From the NCBI GenBank assembly GCA_963727545.1, contig CAVSGS010000021.1:1-64000 (forward strand): a stretch of 64,000 nt of DNA. The letters are read 5' to 3'. Both the position numbers and the translations under genes were made by a program. Shown piece after piece: positions 41,420 to 50,234 of this stretch; position 1 is the stretch's first letter; every line of letters begins with the position of its first letter. This DNA comes from Flexifilum sp963727545. Lineage in GTDB: Bacteria; Chloroflexota; Anaerolineae; Aggregatilineales; Phototrophicaceae. Below the pieces are notes generated by a model, which made no database searches, was not told the origin of the DNA, and was given only the letters and a program-made list of their open reading frames with translations.

Positions 41420-42817
41420 TTAGTTCCCGCGTTCCAGCGGCAGACCGCTCTGCATCCAGTTGAACGTCCCGCCGATCACGTTGTAGATCGTCTCGTAGCC
41501 CTGCTGACCGAGCAGCGCCGCCGCCGATTGGCTGCGCGACCCGCTGGCGCAGATCACCGCGACCGGCTGCGACGGATCGAGTTCTTTGATCCGCCGGTTC
41601 AGCTCGCCCAGCGGGATCAGCTTGGCGCCGGCAACGTGTCCTTGCGCGTATTCCCACGACTCGCGCACGTCCACCACCACCGGACGGTCGCCGTTGCCGT
41701 TCTGGAGCAGTTCGTTCAGTTCCACCGGCTCGATGTCGCGGACGTCGCCGCTGGTCACCGGCAAGCCCATCGCCCGCCAAACCGTCAGGCTGTCCGCCAT
41801 ATAGCCGACCACTTGATCGTAGCCGACCCGCGCCAGCGCAAAGACCACTTGGCGATACTCCGCCTCGTCGCTCAGCATCAGGATGATCGGCACGTCGGGC
41901 GGCAGCACGAAGCCGATCCGGTTGCTCAGTTGGCTATCCGCTTCCAGATGCACCGCGCCGGGGATGTGCTCGGCTTTGAAAGCCGCGCTCGAGCGGGTGT
42001 CGAGCAGCGCCGCACCCTGCCGGAAGTGGCGGACGGCGTCCTGCACGCCAAGGGGACGTGGACTCACAACGCCAAGGGGACGTGATCCGCGCCGGTTGAT
42101 CTGCTTGATGCGGGTGTGATTACCCGGCTGCTCCGGCAGGTCGCTGGTGGCGTAGTCGATGAACTCGTCCCGTTCGCGCGGGGCTAGAGCCGGGTTGTTG
42201 TGCCGCTCGTAGCCGATGGTCGAACTCAAGACCGAGCCAATCGACTTACCGCAGAGCGACCCCGCGCCGTGACCGGGCAGCACCATCACGCCGTCGTTGA
42301 GCGGCAGCAGGTGCTCGGTGATCGTCTCGTGCATGTGTCCGGCGAGGTCGCGGGCGGCGTCCATCCCGACCAGATCGGGACGCCCGACGTCGCCGACGAA
42401 CAGGGTATCGCCGGTCAGCGCCATCCACGGCTCATCCGAGCGCGTCTGATCGGCGACCAGCAGGGTGATGCTCTCCGGCGTGTGACCGGGCGTGTGGACG
42501 ACCTGCAAGCGCACGTTACCGAGGGTGATCACCTGACCATCGACCAGCGGGTTGTACTCGAACTCAGCATTGGCGGCTTCGTGAACGTAGATGCCCGCGC
42601 CGGTCTGCTCGGCGAGATCGCTGTTGCCGGAAACGTGGTCGGCGTGCAGGTGCGTCTCGATGACGTGGGTGATCTGCAAGCCGTGCGCCTGCGCCACGTC
42701 CAGATATTTCTGCACGTCGCGGTCCGGGTCGATCACGGCGGCGACTCCGGCGCTCTCGCAGCCGACGATGTAGGACGCGCAGCCCAAGCCGTCGATGAAG
42801 AATTGTTGTAGATACAT
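41420..42817 (-). CDS. MBL-fold hydrolase with two rhodanese domains (persulfide dioxygenase-like)
   Basis: 465 aa from the ATG at 42817 (MYLQQFFIDGLGCASYIVG), preferred over the TTG two codons earlier. N-terminal beta-lactamase fold: THLHADH (55-61), VHTPGHTPESI, TGDTLFVGDVGRPDL. The first rhodanese domain (about 260-350) has no active Cys (ILMLSDEAEYRQ); the second (about 370-465) keeps CASGSRSQSAA. This is the Blh/PDO-rhodanese type that oxidises glutathione persulfide. An in-frame near-duplicate of eight residues (SRPLGVV, SPRPLGV) lies at about 250-265. Confidence 0.93.
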   Translation of the reverse strand: MYLQQFFIDGLGCASYIVGCESAGVAAVIDPDRDVQKYLDVAQAHGLQITHVIETHLHADHVSGNSDLAEQTGAGIYVHEAANAEFEYNPLVDGQVITLGNVRLQVVHTPGHTPESITLLVADQTRSDEPWMALTGDTLFVGDVGRPDLVGMDAARDLAGHMHETITEHLLPLNDGVMVLPGHGAGSLCGKSIGSVLSSTIGYERHNNPALAPRERDEFIDYATSDLPEQPGNHTRIKQINRRGSRPLGVVSPRPLGVQDAVRHFRQGAALLDTRSSAAFKAEHIPGAVHLEADSQLSNRIGFVLPPDVPIILMLSDEAEYRQVVFALARVGYDQVVGYMADSLTVWRAMGLPVTSGDVRDIEPVELNELLQNGNGDRPVVVDVRESWEYAQGHVAGAKLIPLGELNRRIKELDPSQPVAVICASGSRSQSAAALLGQQGYETIYNVIGGTFNWMQSGLPLERGN

Positions 42818-42831
42818 GGTCAAACCACCTC

Positions 42832-43602
42832 TCAGAGTGTCGCTAACAGTTTCGGGAAGTTGTCATACAGGAGGAACACCGCCAGCACGATGACGAAGAT
42901 GGCGAAGGCTTGGCGCAGCCGAGCGGTGTCGAGCCGCCGCGCCAGCCGCGATCCGGCGAACGTCCCAGCTAATCCGGCGATGACGAAGACGACGATCAAG
43001 TTGACGTCGAAGGTCGCGCCGCTCAAGTGACCGAGCAGCCCCGCCGCACTGTTCATGGCGATCACGATCAGCGACGTGCCGACCGCCTGATGGAACGACA
43101 GCCCGACCAGCATCACCAATGCCGGGACAATCAAGAAACCGCCGCCCACGCCGAGAATCCCGGTCAGCAAGCCGACCATCATCCCCCCGGCGATGATCTT
43201 GGGCAGCGACGGCGTGAAATCGGTCGCGGCTTCGCTCGCCATGCGCTTGCGGAAGATCAGCAGCGCGCCGATCGCCAGCATCAGCGTGGCGAAGGCGACC
43301 AGCAGCAGGCTGGACGAAAAGTGTTTCGACAACCCCGCCGCGAAGTAGGCGATGATCATGCCGGAGCCGCCGAACAGCAGAGCGACGCGCCAATTGAGCG
43401 TCCCCTGCACGCGATGAAAAACCGCGCCCAACGCACTGTTCATCCCGACGATCAGCAGCGACGTGGTCACCGCGACCTGCGGCGTCTGCCCGATCAGGTA
43501 GACCAGCGCCGGGACGGTCAAGATCGAGCCGCCGCCGCCCAACAAACCGAGCGACCCGCCGATCCCGAAACCGAGCGCAATGTCCAGCAGCATGGCACTC
43601 AT
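42832..43602 (-). CDS. TSUP (TauE/SafE) sulfite/sulfonate exporter
   Basis: 256 aa with eight membrane helices and the internal repeat typical of TSUP: LLGGGGSILTVPALVYLIG near 20-38 and GILGVGGGFLIVPALVMLVGL near 140-160. Lies 2 bp after the rhodanese gene and 14 bp before the MBL gene, so the three are one operon. It most likely exports sulfite made by the MBL persulfide dioxygenase (inference). Confidence 0.93.
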   Translation of the reverse strand: MSAMLLDIALGFGIGGSLGLLGGGGSILTVPALVYLIGQTPQVAVTTSLLIVGMNSALGAVFHRVQGTLNWRVALLFGGSGMIIAYFAAGLSKHFSSSLLLVAFATLMLAIGALLIFRKRMASEAATDFTPSLPKIIAGGMMVGLLTGILGVGGGFLIVPALVMLVGLSFHQAVGTSLIVIAMNSAAGLLGHLSGATFDVNLIVVFVIAGLAGTFAGSRLARRLDTARLRQAFAIFVIVLAVFLLYDNFPKLLATL

Positions 43603-43604
43603 GC

Positions 43605-43952
43605 TTACTTACCCTGCTTCACCGGGAAGCGATTGCGCTCCCAACTGCTCATGCCGCCGCTCAGGTTGATGGCATTATAACCCGCGCCGTTCAACTGACG
43701 GGTCGCCACGCTGCTGCGCGATCCTGACCGGCAGACGCAGAGGATGTCGCGGTCTTGCGGCAGCTTCTTGAGCGACTCTCCCAGCTTGTTCAGCGGGATC
43801 AGCGTCGCGCCGGGGATGTGTCCGGCGCGGAATTCTTCCGGCTGGCGCACGTCCAGCACGAACAGGGTGCGGTCAGTATCGAGACGGGCTTTGGCATCAA
43901 CTGCGTTCAGGCTGGTGCCGGACGACGCGAATAGACTTTTGAAAAGGTTCAC
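43605..43952 (-). CDS. Single-domain rhodanese
   Basis: 115 aa from the GTG at 43952 (VNLFKSLFASS), with GGAG ten bases upstream; another GTG at 43988 is in frame but has no ribosome site. Active Cys in ILCVCRSGSRSSVATRQL (a CxCRSGSR variant with a second Cys two residues earlier). Thiosulfate or persulfide sulfurtransferase. First gene of the sulfur operon. Confidence 0.9.
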   Translation of the reverse strand: MNLFKSLFASSGTSLNAVDAKARLDTDRTLFVLDVRQPEEFRAGHIPGATLIPLNKLGESLKKLPQDRDILCVCRSGSRSSVATRQLNGAGYNAINLSGGMSSWERNRFPVKQGK

Positions 43953-44026
43953 TGTAGGTGCTCTCCATCGCTCACGATCTATCACCACTATACGCGAACT
44001 CAGGGCAGCGGAGTGAGACCGAAAGG

Positions 44027-44044
44027 CTTATAATCTCCCATAAG
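44027..44044. promoter_or_regulatory. Candidate LysR operator
   Basis: CTTAT-N8-ATAAG dyad in the space between the divergent rhodanese and lysR starts. It fits the T-N11-A rule of LysR regulators and lies 32 bp before the LysR start. Confidence 0.45.
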
Positions 44045-44075
44045 CGCGGTCTAATAGCTAGCGAGAAGTGACCCC

Positions 44076-44988
44076 ATGCTGGACTTATACAAGCTGCAAA
44101 TCTTCGTCACCGTCGCCCAAGAAGGCAGCTTCAGCGCCGCCGCCGAACGCCTCTACATCACCCAGTCCGCCGTCAGCCAGCACATGAAGACGCTGGAACA
44201 GAGCCTCGGTCGCAGCCTGTTTCAGCGCGGGCGGCGCGGCGTCAAGCTGACGCCGCACGGCGAGATTCTGCTGCGCTACGCGCACGAGATTTTCGCGCTG
44301 ATGGATCAAGCCGAAGCGGCGCTGGTCAACGTGGAGAACTTGAGCGAAGGACGACTTGAGCATCGGCGCGACGCCGGGGATTTCGATCTACTTGGTGCCG
44401 GAGTGGGTCCAGCGCTTTCGGGCGCGCTACCCGCAGCTTTCGGTCGCGCTCAAGACCGGCGTCACCGCCCAAATCGTCGCCGACGTGCTGGAGCAGCAGG
44501 TCGATCTCGGCTTCGTCGAAGGCGAGCTAGAGGACTTGAAGCCGTCGCGCTTGAACGTGATTCCGCTGCAAGAGGTCGAGCAGGTGGTCGTGGTCGGCTT
44601 CAAGCATCCTTGGTGGGACAAAGCCGCGATCCAGATCGAAGACCTGCATCAGCAGTCGTTCATCGTCCGCCCGCCGAACAGCCAGTCGCGCGTCTGGCTC
44701 GATCAATCCCTGCATGACTACGGTATCGAGCCGGTGATCGGCGCGGAATTCGACAATCTGGAGTCGATCAAGCGCTCGGTGATCGCCGGGAGCTGCCTGA
44801 CCATTCTGCCGAGCTACGTCGCCCAAACCGAGGTCGATCAAGGGCTGCTGCACCTCGTCCGCATCACCGGTCAGCCCTTCAAGCGCGTGCTCAAGCTGAT
44901 TTCGGTGCGCGACACGCCCTACTCGGCGCTGGAGCGCGCCTTCCTCGACGTGCTCAGCCGCGAATATCCCGTGCTGGAACGGGTCTAG
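44076..44988 (+). CDS. LysR-family regulator with one frameshift
   Basis: Intact except for one surplus base. HTH in frame 1: LQIFVTVAQEGSFSAAAERLYITQSAVSQHMKTLEQSLG (residues about 7-46). The effector domain continues in the next frame from SIGATPGISIYLVPEWVQRF. The break is CGACTTGAGC at 44351-44360; losing one T restores EGRLSIGATPG, the usual start of this linker. Joined length about 303 aa, normal for LysR. It diverges from the sulfur operon, which it probably controls, with the inducer likely a sulfur compound (inference). Confidence 0.87.
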
Positions 44989-44994
44989 CGCATA

Positions 44995-45065
44995 CCTCAC
45001 CTCATCCCCATCCCCTCGCCCCGTTTACGTGGGAGAGGGTCAGGACGCTCGCGTCCGGGGTGAGG
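44995..45065. repeat. CCTCACCCC-family element
   Basis: 71 bp: CCTCACCTCATCCCC ... GGGGTGAGG with inner stem CCCCTCGCCCC...GGGAGAGGG and a small GGACGCTCGCGTCC hairpin. Lies at the shared 3' ends of lysR and cbiO. Confidence 0.6.
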
Positions 45066-45071
45066 GGCTGC

Positions 45072-45804
45072 TCATGGATACGGGCTTTCCAGACCGTGCT
45101 GCTCCATCAACGCGGCGTCGCTGAGGATGTCCGCCGTCGCGCCGTCGGCGACGATCTTGCCGCCGTCCAAGCACAATCGTGCGCGGACAGAGCTCGTAAG
45201 CCAGCCGCATGTCGTGGGTGCTGATCAGCATCGTTTGCTGATCCAGCCCGCGCAGCAGGTCGATCAACTGCCGCCGCCCGCGCGGATCGAGACCGGCGGA
45301 CGGTTCGTCGATCACCAAGATTTCCGGCATCATGCTGAGGACGGTCGCCAGCGCAACCCGTTTCTTCTCGCCCACGCTCAGGTGATGGCTGACCCGCTCG
45401 GCAAAATCGCTGATGCCGACCGCCGCCAGCGCCCGCTCGACCCGCGCCTTGACCTCGCTTTCGGGCAAGCCCATGTGCAGCGGACCGAAAGCCACGTCGC
45501 CGTAAACCTGCGGCGAGAACAATTGATCGTCCGGGTTCTGAAACACCAAGCCGACCGCCGCGCGGATGCGTCCCAGCGTTTCGTCACTCAGCGGCAGCCC
45601 GCCGATGGTGATGCTCCCGGCGGCAGCGCGCAGGATGCCGTTCAGGTGCAGCAATAAGGTCGATTTGCCGCTGCCATTAGGACCGACTAACGCGACCTTC
45701 TCGTCCGGCGCGATGCGAAAGGCGACGTCGGTCAAGGCTGGCGTACCGTCGGGATAGCGAAACGACAGGTCCTCGACCGCGACCGCATAGGTTGACACAC
45801 TCAT
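45072..45804 (-). CDS. cbiO: Energy-coupling-factor/Ni-Co transporter ATPase CbiO, one frameshift
   Basis: About 243 aa after correction. Walker A GPNGSGKS near 39-46, Q-loop FQNPDDQLF, signature HLSVGEKKRVALAT, Walker B ILVIDEPSAGLDP, switch STHD. After TIVLGRR the frame is lost: GTGCTTGGACGGC near 45161-45170 has one G too many in the coding strand. Dropping it gives IVLDGGKIVADGATADILSD and the normal end (LMEQHGLESPYP) at 45072. Overlaps cbiQ by 4 bp. Confidence 0.9.
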
Positions 45805-46580
45805 CGGATCGTCCCCCGCGCCATCAACTCGATGCCGACCAGCGCCAGCAGCGGCAGCGATCCGCTGAGGATGGCGGCGCGGTTCAGCGGCGGCGCGTCA
45901 AGCTTAAGCAGTTTCCCGTCGTAGCCGCGCGCCAGCATCGCCGCGTAGACGCGCTCGCTGCGCTCGTAGCTGCGCAGAAACAGATTGCCGATCATCCCTC
46001 CGGCGATCCGCGCCCGCCAGATCAAGCCGCCGCCCGCCTTATGACCGGGCAGCGTCGCGCTGCGGGCGCTGCGGGCGCGGATCAGGCGCTCGGCTTCGTC
46101 GCTGAGCGTGTAGAGGTAGCGATACATGAACCCGACGATGGCGATCAGCGTCGCCGGGACGTGCAAGCGGCTGAACGCCCACAACAGATCGGTGAACGGC
46201 GTGGTCAGCGCCAACAGCAGCGCCACCTGCACCGAGAGCCAGCTTTTCAGCAGAATCGAGCCGAAGCGCAGCAGTCCGGCGTCGCTGACGGTCAAGCCGC
46301 CGATCAAGACGACCGGATGCCCCGGCAGCGTGAACGGCAGCGCGACCGAGGTCAGCACGAAGGGCAGCGCCAAGCCGCCCAAGCGCGCCAACCGCCCCGC
46401 GCCGACGCTCCCGGCAGCCGCCAGCCCCGCGATCAGCCCCCACAGCAGCGGATAGGCGATCAGCGCGCCTTCCGGCGTGATCAGGATGCCTAGAATCAAC
46501 AGCAGCGCGACGACGACCTTGACCCGCGCGTCCAGTCGATGCAGACGGCTGTCGCCCGCCTCATAACGTTCTGGCAGCAA
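45801..46580 (-). CDS. cbiQ: Energy-coupling-factor transmembrane protein CbiQ
   Basis: 259 aa, about five or six helices. Conserved coupling region: LDARVKVVVALLLIL near 17-31 and two arginine-alanine signatures (RARSARSATLPG, near 176-187; SERVYAAMLARGYDG, near 215-230) that touch the CbiO ATPase. Lies upstream of cbiO with a 4 bp overlap. A gap with a repeat of about 230 bp separates it from cbiM. Confidence 0.93.
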   Translation of the reverse strand: MLPERYEAGDSRLHRLDARVKVVVALLLILGILITPEGALIAYPLLWGLIAGLAAAGSVGAGRLARLGGLALPFVLTSVALPFTLPGHPVVLIGGLTVSDAGLLRFGSILLKSWLSVQVALLLALTTPFTDLLWAFSRLHVPATLIAIVGFMYRYLYTLSDEAERLIRARSARSATLPGHKAGGGLIWRARIAGGMIGNLFLRSYERSERVYAAMLARGYDGKLLKLDAPPLNRAAILSGSLPLLALVGIELMARGTIR

Positions 46581-46690
46581 AATGGATTAGTCCTCTATGG
46601 GGATTCGTAGGGACGTTATATTGATGGTGTTCGTAAATCGCCGCTTATTCGCACCCGTCACCTATTGACTATTCACGCGAGACGGACAAA

Positions 46691-46732
46691 GCACTTTCCC
46701 CTCCCCGTTCGGGGAGGGGAGCGGGTGAGGGG
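46691..46732. repeat. CTCCCCTCC hairpin repeat
   Basis: GCACTTTCCCCTCCCC-GTTC-GGGGAGGGG then GCGGGTGAGGGG. Shorter relative of the 28442 and 40815 copies, lying between cbiM and cbiQ. Confidence 0.6.
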
Positions 46733-46807
46733 TTCGACTAGCACTAAGGTAATAACGCCCCTACAATCCCGCCTTATGGTTATTCTCGGATACGCTCTGC
46801 CGCTATT

Positions 46808-47743
46808 CTACGCCTGCTCGCTCGGTTTGCGACCGGTCAGCCGCGCGACGCCATAGCCGACGCCCGCCACCGCCAGCACGCCGATCATCCCCGCCGCGAT
46901 GGTCGTCACGCCCTCCTGTGGGATGAACGGGACGGTGTAATCGGGCAGCAGTTCGTAGCTCGGCGGTTCGGCGAGCGTGATAAAGCCTTGATCCTCGGCG
47001 ACGCGCTCCAACCCATCGGGATTGCTGTCCGCCAGCGGTGAGGCGAAGGTGATCGCCAGCGCGATCAGCAGCCCGGCGGCGATCCAGCCCCAGCCTCGCG
47101 CGCCGGTCGGCACTCGTTGATCGATCAGGTCAGGGCGCGTCTGCCGGATGAACGCCAGCGCCGCCACCGTGATCAGCGCCTCGCCGATGCCGATCAGGAC
47201 GTGGACGCCGACCATCGCCGGGACTGCCACAGCCAGCGGCGACGTACCGGAGATCGCCAATTCGAGCGCGCAAGCGGCCGAAGCGGCGACGACGCTCAGC
47301 CACGCGCCGACGCCCGCGCCGATCAGCCGCGAGGTCGGCGTATCGCGCAGCAGCTTGCGGACAGCGACGTAAACAGCGTAGCCGACAAACCCGCTGATAA
47401 TGCCCATGTTGACGACGTTGAAGCCCAGCGCCAGCAAACCGCCATCTTGAAACAGCAAGCCCTGCACGCCGATCACGCAGGTCATCACCAGCACCGTCGC
47501 CCACGGACCGAGCAGCACGGCGATCAGCACGCCGCCGAGCAGATGCCCCGACGTGCCTCCCGCAACCGGGAAATTGATCATTTGCGCGGCGAAGACGAAC
47601 GCCGCGAGGATGCCCATCAGCGGGATCTGGCGCTCGCCGAGTTGGTGGCGCGTCTGGCGCAGTGCCAGAGCGACCAAGCCGATCAGCAGCAGCCAGCCAA
47701 CGGCGGCAACCGGCAGACTGAGAAAACCATCCGGGATGTGCAT
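46808..47743 (-). CDS. cbiM: Ni/Co ECF substrate-binding protein CbiM with fused PDGLE domain
   Basis: 311 aa from the ATG at 47743, chosen because CbiM/NikM must begin MHIPDGF: the N-terminal Met and His2 bind the metal. A TTG six codons earlier has a better ribosome site but would hide His2. Seven or more helices; INFPVAGGTSGHLLGG near 62-77. The C-terminus carries SPLADSNPDGLERVAEDQGF (PDGLE, CbiN-like) and a last helix, so no separate cbiN is needed. It diverges from the Fur-family gene. Confidence 0.92.
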   Translation of the reverse strand: MHIPDGFLSLPVAAVGWLLLIGLVALALRQTRHQLGERQIPLMGILAAFVFAAQMINFPVAGGTSGHLLGGVLIAVLLGPWATVLVMTCVIGVQGLLFQDGGLLALGFNVVNMGIISGFVGYAVYVAVRKLLRDTPTSRLIGAGVGAWLSVVAASAACALELAISGTSPLAVAVPAMVGVHVLIGIGEALITVAALAFIRQTRPDLIDQRVPTGARGWGWIAAGLLIALAITFASPLADSNPDGLERVAEDQGFITLAEPPSYELLPDYTVPFIPQEGVTTIAAGMIGVLAVAGVGYGVARLTGRKPSEQA

Positions 47744-47795
47744 GGCGAGTACGGGAATCAAGGTGTCAGTCCTTTTCCGAAGATGAAGTCGCTTC

Positions 47796-47824
47796 GTAGG
47801 GGCTGAACTGAGTTCAGCCCCTAC
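47796..47824. repeat. GTAGGGGC-family perfect hairpin
   Basis: 29 bp: GTAGGGGC, TGAACT / AGTTCA arms around G, GCCCCTAC. In the cbiM-fur space. Confidence 0.85.
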
Positions 47825-47865
47825 CTTTCATGATGACGAGATTAGCAATGCTCGCATAATCTTTC

Positions 47866-47885
47866 AGTTGTAAGATATTACAACT
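47866..47885. promoter_or_regulatory. Fur-family operator candidate (perfect palindrome)
   Basis: AGTTGTAA-GATA-TTACAACT between cbiM and the Fur-family gene. The two 8-bp arms pair perfectly. It is AT-rich in a GC-rich genome and fits known Fur/Nur/Zur boxes in layout. Confidence 0.65.
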
Positions 47886-47975
47886 AGAACATGACTTTTG
47901 ACACGGGTTTGGACAGTTTTTGTCTGTTTCCGCGCCCGATGCTGTTATGATTGGCGGAGAACAAAGGGGTAGGCG

Positions 47976-48440
47976 ATGCCTTCAGTTGAGACAGTGATCG
48001 ACCAAATCCGGGCGCGCGGCGAGCGCGTCACCATCCAGCGCCGCCTGATCGTCGAGGCGCTCTGCGCCGCCCGCGATCACGCCTCGATCAGCGACCTCCA
48101 GCGCTGGATCGACGCCCAGCACCCGGAGTCGCCGCTGCCCGACCCGACCATCTACCGCATCTTGCAGTGGCTCAAAGCGTTGGAACTAGTCTCACAGACC
48201 GACATGGGCAGCACCGGCATCGTCTACGAACTGCTCGGCAAGCACCATCACCATCACCTGATCTGCCTCAACTGCGGGCGCACTATCGAGATCGGCGACG
48301 CCTACATGGACTCGCTGCGACAGGCGCTGGCGGCGGATTTCGACTTCCAGCCGCGCATCGATCACATGGCGATTTACGGACTCTGTTCGGCGTGCGCGAC
48401 CCAGAAAGCGCACGATCGCCTAGAGCAACGTGAATTATGA
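47976..48440 (+). CDS. Fur-family metalloregulator (Nur/Zur-like)
   Basis: 154 aa. HTH at about 20-75 (VTIQRRLIVEALCAARDHASISDLQRWI, PTIYRILQWLKALELV). Metal-binding hinge: GKHHHHHLICLNCGRTIEI near 88-106 with five consecutive His, an enlarged version of the family HHHH. Structural Zn site: CLNC and CSAC. Its operator candidate lies 90 bp upstream, shared with cbiM. The neighbouring Ni/Co importer makes a nickel-responsive Nur role more likely than Fur or Zur (inference). Confidence 0.93.
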   Translation: MPSVETVIDQIRARGERVTIQRRLIVEALCAARDHASISDLQRWIDAQHPESPLPDPTIYRILQWLKALELVSQTDMGSTGIVYELLGKHHHHHLICLNCGRTIEIGDAYMDSLRQALAADFDFQPRIDHMAIYGLCSACATQKAHDRLEQREL

Positions 48441-48468
48441 TTAAGGAATTCAAAGGGAGATTTTCACC

Positions 48469-48496
48469 GTAGGGGCACGATATATCGTGCCCCTAC
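48469..48496. repeat. GTAGGGGC-family perfect hairpin
   Basis: 28 bp perfect palindrome: GTAGGGGC, ACGATA/TATCGT, GCCCCTAC. Intergenic, 28 bp after the Fur-family stop. Confidence 0.85.
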
Positions 48497-48605
48497 ACGA
48501 GAAAACTCGCTTGTACAACCGTCTTATCCCTAACTCACGCTAAAGCAAGCAGCGAGTATTGGTGAGGAACAGCGCACTGCTCCTCACCGAATACAGGCTT
48601 CAACC

Positions 48606-49497
48606 TTAGGCGAAATAGCCCGACTCGGCGATGATCTGCTCTGCCGGGAGGAAGGTCGCCTCCACCACCGACTTACCCGTGCGTTCGACGAACTGGCGCA
48701 CAATCCGGTAGCCGATGGCATAACCGGCGTAATTGGGCACACCCGCTGCCGGATAGTGAAAGGCTTCCGCCAGCGCGTCGCCGAAGATATAGCCGCGCAC
48801 GGCATTGAAGCCGGTCACGTCGAGCGCGCCGCCGATCACCTGCTTCGCCCGATCGATCTGCGCGGCGTCGAAGTCGGTCACGTAGTAGCCGACCACCTCC
48901 TCACCGTAGAGTTCGGCGGCGAACGCCTCCGCTAGCCCCTCCATGATGATGTAGTAAGCGACCGATACCTGCATGAAATTGATCGGCGCGACCAGCGAGC
49001 GGATGTTGTGGTGCAGCTCGTGGACGGTCGTACCCTTGATGCGCGGCAGGTTGTAAGCGTTCGGATCGCTGTAGATGACCATCACGTAGCCGGGGATGCC
49101 GCCGAAGCCGGTGTAGCCGCGCTCCAGCGGATTAGCGCTCAAGTCGCCGATCAGCAGCGCCGCCTGAACCGTCTCCAGCGGAATCCGCTCAGCATACGGC
49201 GCGAATGCCGCCTGCGCGTCGTCGAGCGCGACAGCGGTCTGCTGCCATGCCTGATGCGCGGCAAGCTGCTCGATCACGGCGACGCTGCGCTGGCGCTGTT
49301 CACCTTCAAACTGGTCGATCCGCATGCCCCACTGCGCGAACATCGCTGACCGGATCGCTGCCGCCGCCAAAGACCTGCGTCACCGGCTCAAACGGCGCGA
49401 TGATCTCATCGCGAAAGATCGCGGCGCGAGCAGCGGCATCCGGCGCCGCCAAGATGCGCTCGTAGGTGCGCTTCGTGTCGATGAAATTGACGTGCAT
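48606..49497 (-). CDS. DUF2268-type putative Zn peptidase, one frameshift
   Basis: About 297 aa joined. The first 50 or so codons (49497-49345) read MHVNFIDTKRTYERILAAPD ... VFGGGSDPV; the rest continues in the next frame as AMFAQWGMRIDQFEGE. A surplus base in GGTCAGCGATG near 49346-49352 explains it. Zn motif TTVHELHHNIR (HExxH at about residue 170), and a downstream Glu in IIMEGLAEAFAAELYG. DUF2268 is a predicted metallopeptidase family. Substrate unknown; no signal peptide. Confidence 0.82.
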
Positions 49498-49586
49498 AGT
49501 CCACTCCTTTCAATCGCATAGGGAGCAGTCTACGCTATGACGTAACGTCAACCTCAAGTGGGAATTTTCAAGAGCAACAATCCAGC

Positions 49587-50066
49587 TTAGGTCGTGAAAT
49601 CCCAGCGGGTCGCCGTGTTCGGGAAATCGTGCTCCTGCCACGCGAGTGCGACGCGCGGTCGCAGGGTGAAATAGAACGCGCTCGGCGTCGGGTCATAAGG
49701 CGGATACTTCGCCGCGTACAACGGATCGATGCGCGCGATCAGCGCCGGATCGGTTGTGCGCGCGACCTTTCCTTCGAGGATCACGACGTCGTCGCCGCTT
49801 TCCAGATGGGCGACGACCTCCGGCTGCTGCGCGAAGTTGCGCGCCTTGCGCGATCCCTCGCCGCTGCCGAAATAGAGCACGCCCTCGAACCAGACGCCCC
49901 ACACCGGCGCGGCGTGCGGGCGACCATCCGGGCGCGTCGAGCCGATCCAGTAATTGCGCGACTTCGTCAGCTGCGCATCCACCCAGTCCCACGACAGTAA
50001 GCCTTCATCCCCCGCCGCGATCCCGTAATCGCGCATGTAGGGGCGTCGACGGATTGCTTGCGTCAT
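49587..50066 (-). CDS. Pyridoxamine 5'-phosphate oxidase-like flavin/F420 protein
   Basis: 159 aa from the ATG at 50066 (a TTG one codon earlier is in frame). Split beta-barrel: RNYWIGSTRPDGRPHAAPVWGVWFEGVLYFGSG, then SRKARNFAQQPEVVAHLESGDDVVILEG. Matches PNPOx-like and F420-binding families. AAGGAA lies upstream. A role in small-molecule reduction is likely, but cofactor and substrate are unclear. Confidence 0.85.
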   Translation of the reverse strand: MTQAIRRRPYMRDYGIAAGDEGLLSWDWVDAQLTKSRNYWIGSTRPDGRPHAAPVWGVWFEGVLYFGSGEGSRKARNFAQQPEVVAHLESGDDVVILEGKVARTTDPALIARIDPLYAAKYPPYDPTPSAFYFTLRPRVALAWQEHDFPNTATRWDFTT

Positions 50067-50234
50067 CAAACCATTCCTTTCGCTTTCAGCGGATCAATCT
50101 ATGTGTCCAAATCGCCCAATGTGAAAAACCAGTCAAATGATAAGTGCGTTTTTAGCTGAATCTGCTGCTTTCCGGCTCTCGACACCATGCCCATTCTAGG
50201 GTAGAAATCCCTCGCTGCTGAAAGGATTGCTTCG

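Noticed and set aside
44355..44357. Programmed frameshifting in the LysR gene
   Set aside because: No slippery heptamer or downstream stem is seen, and the same +1 change recurs in unrelated genes.
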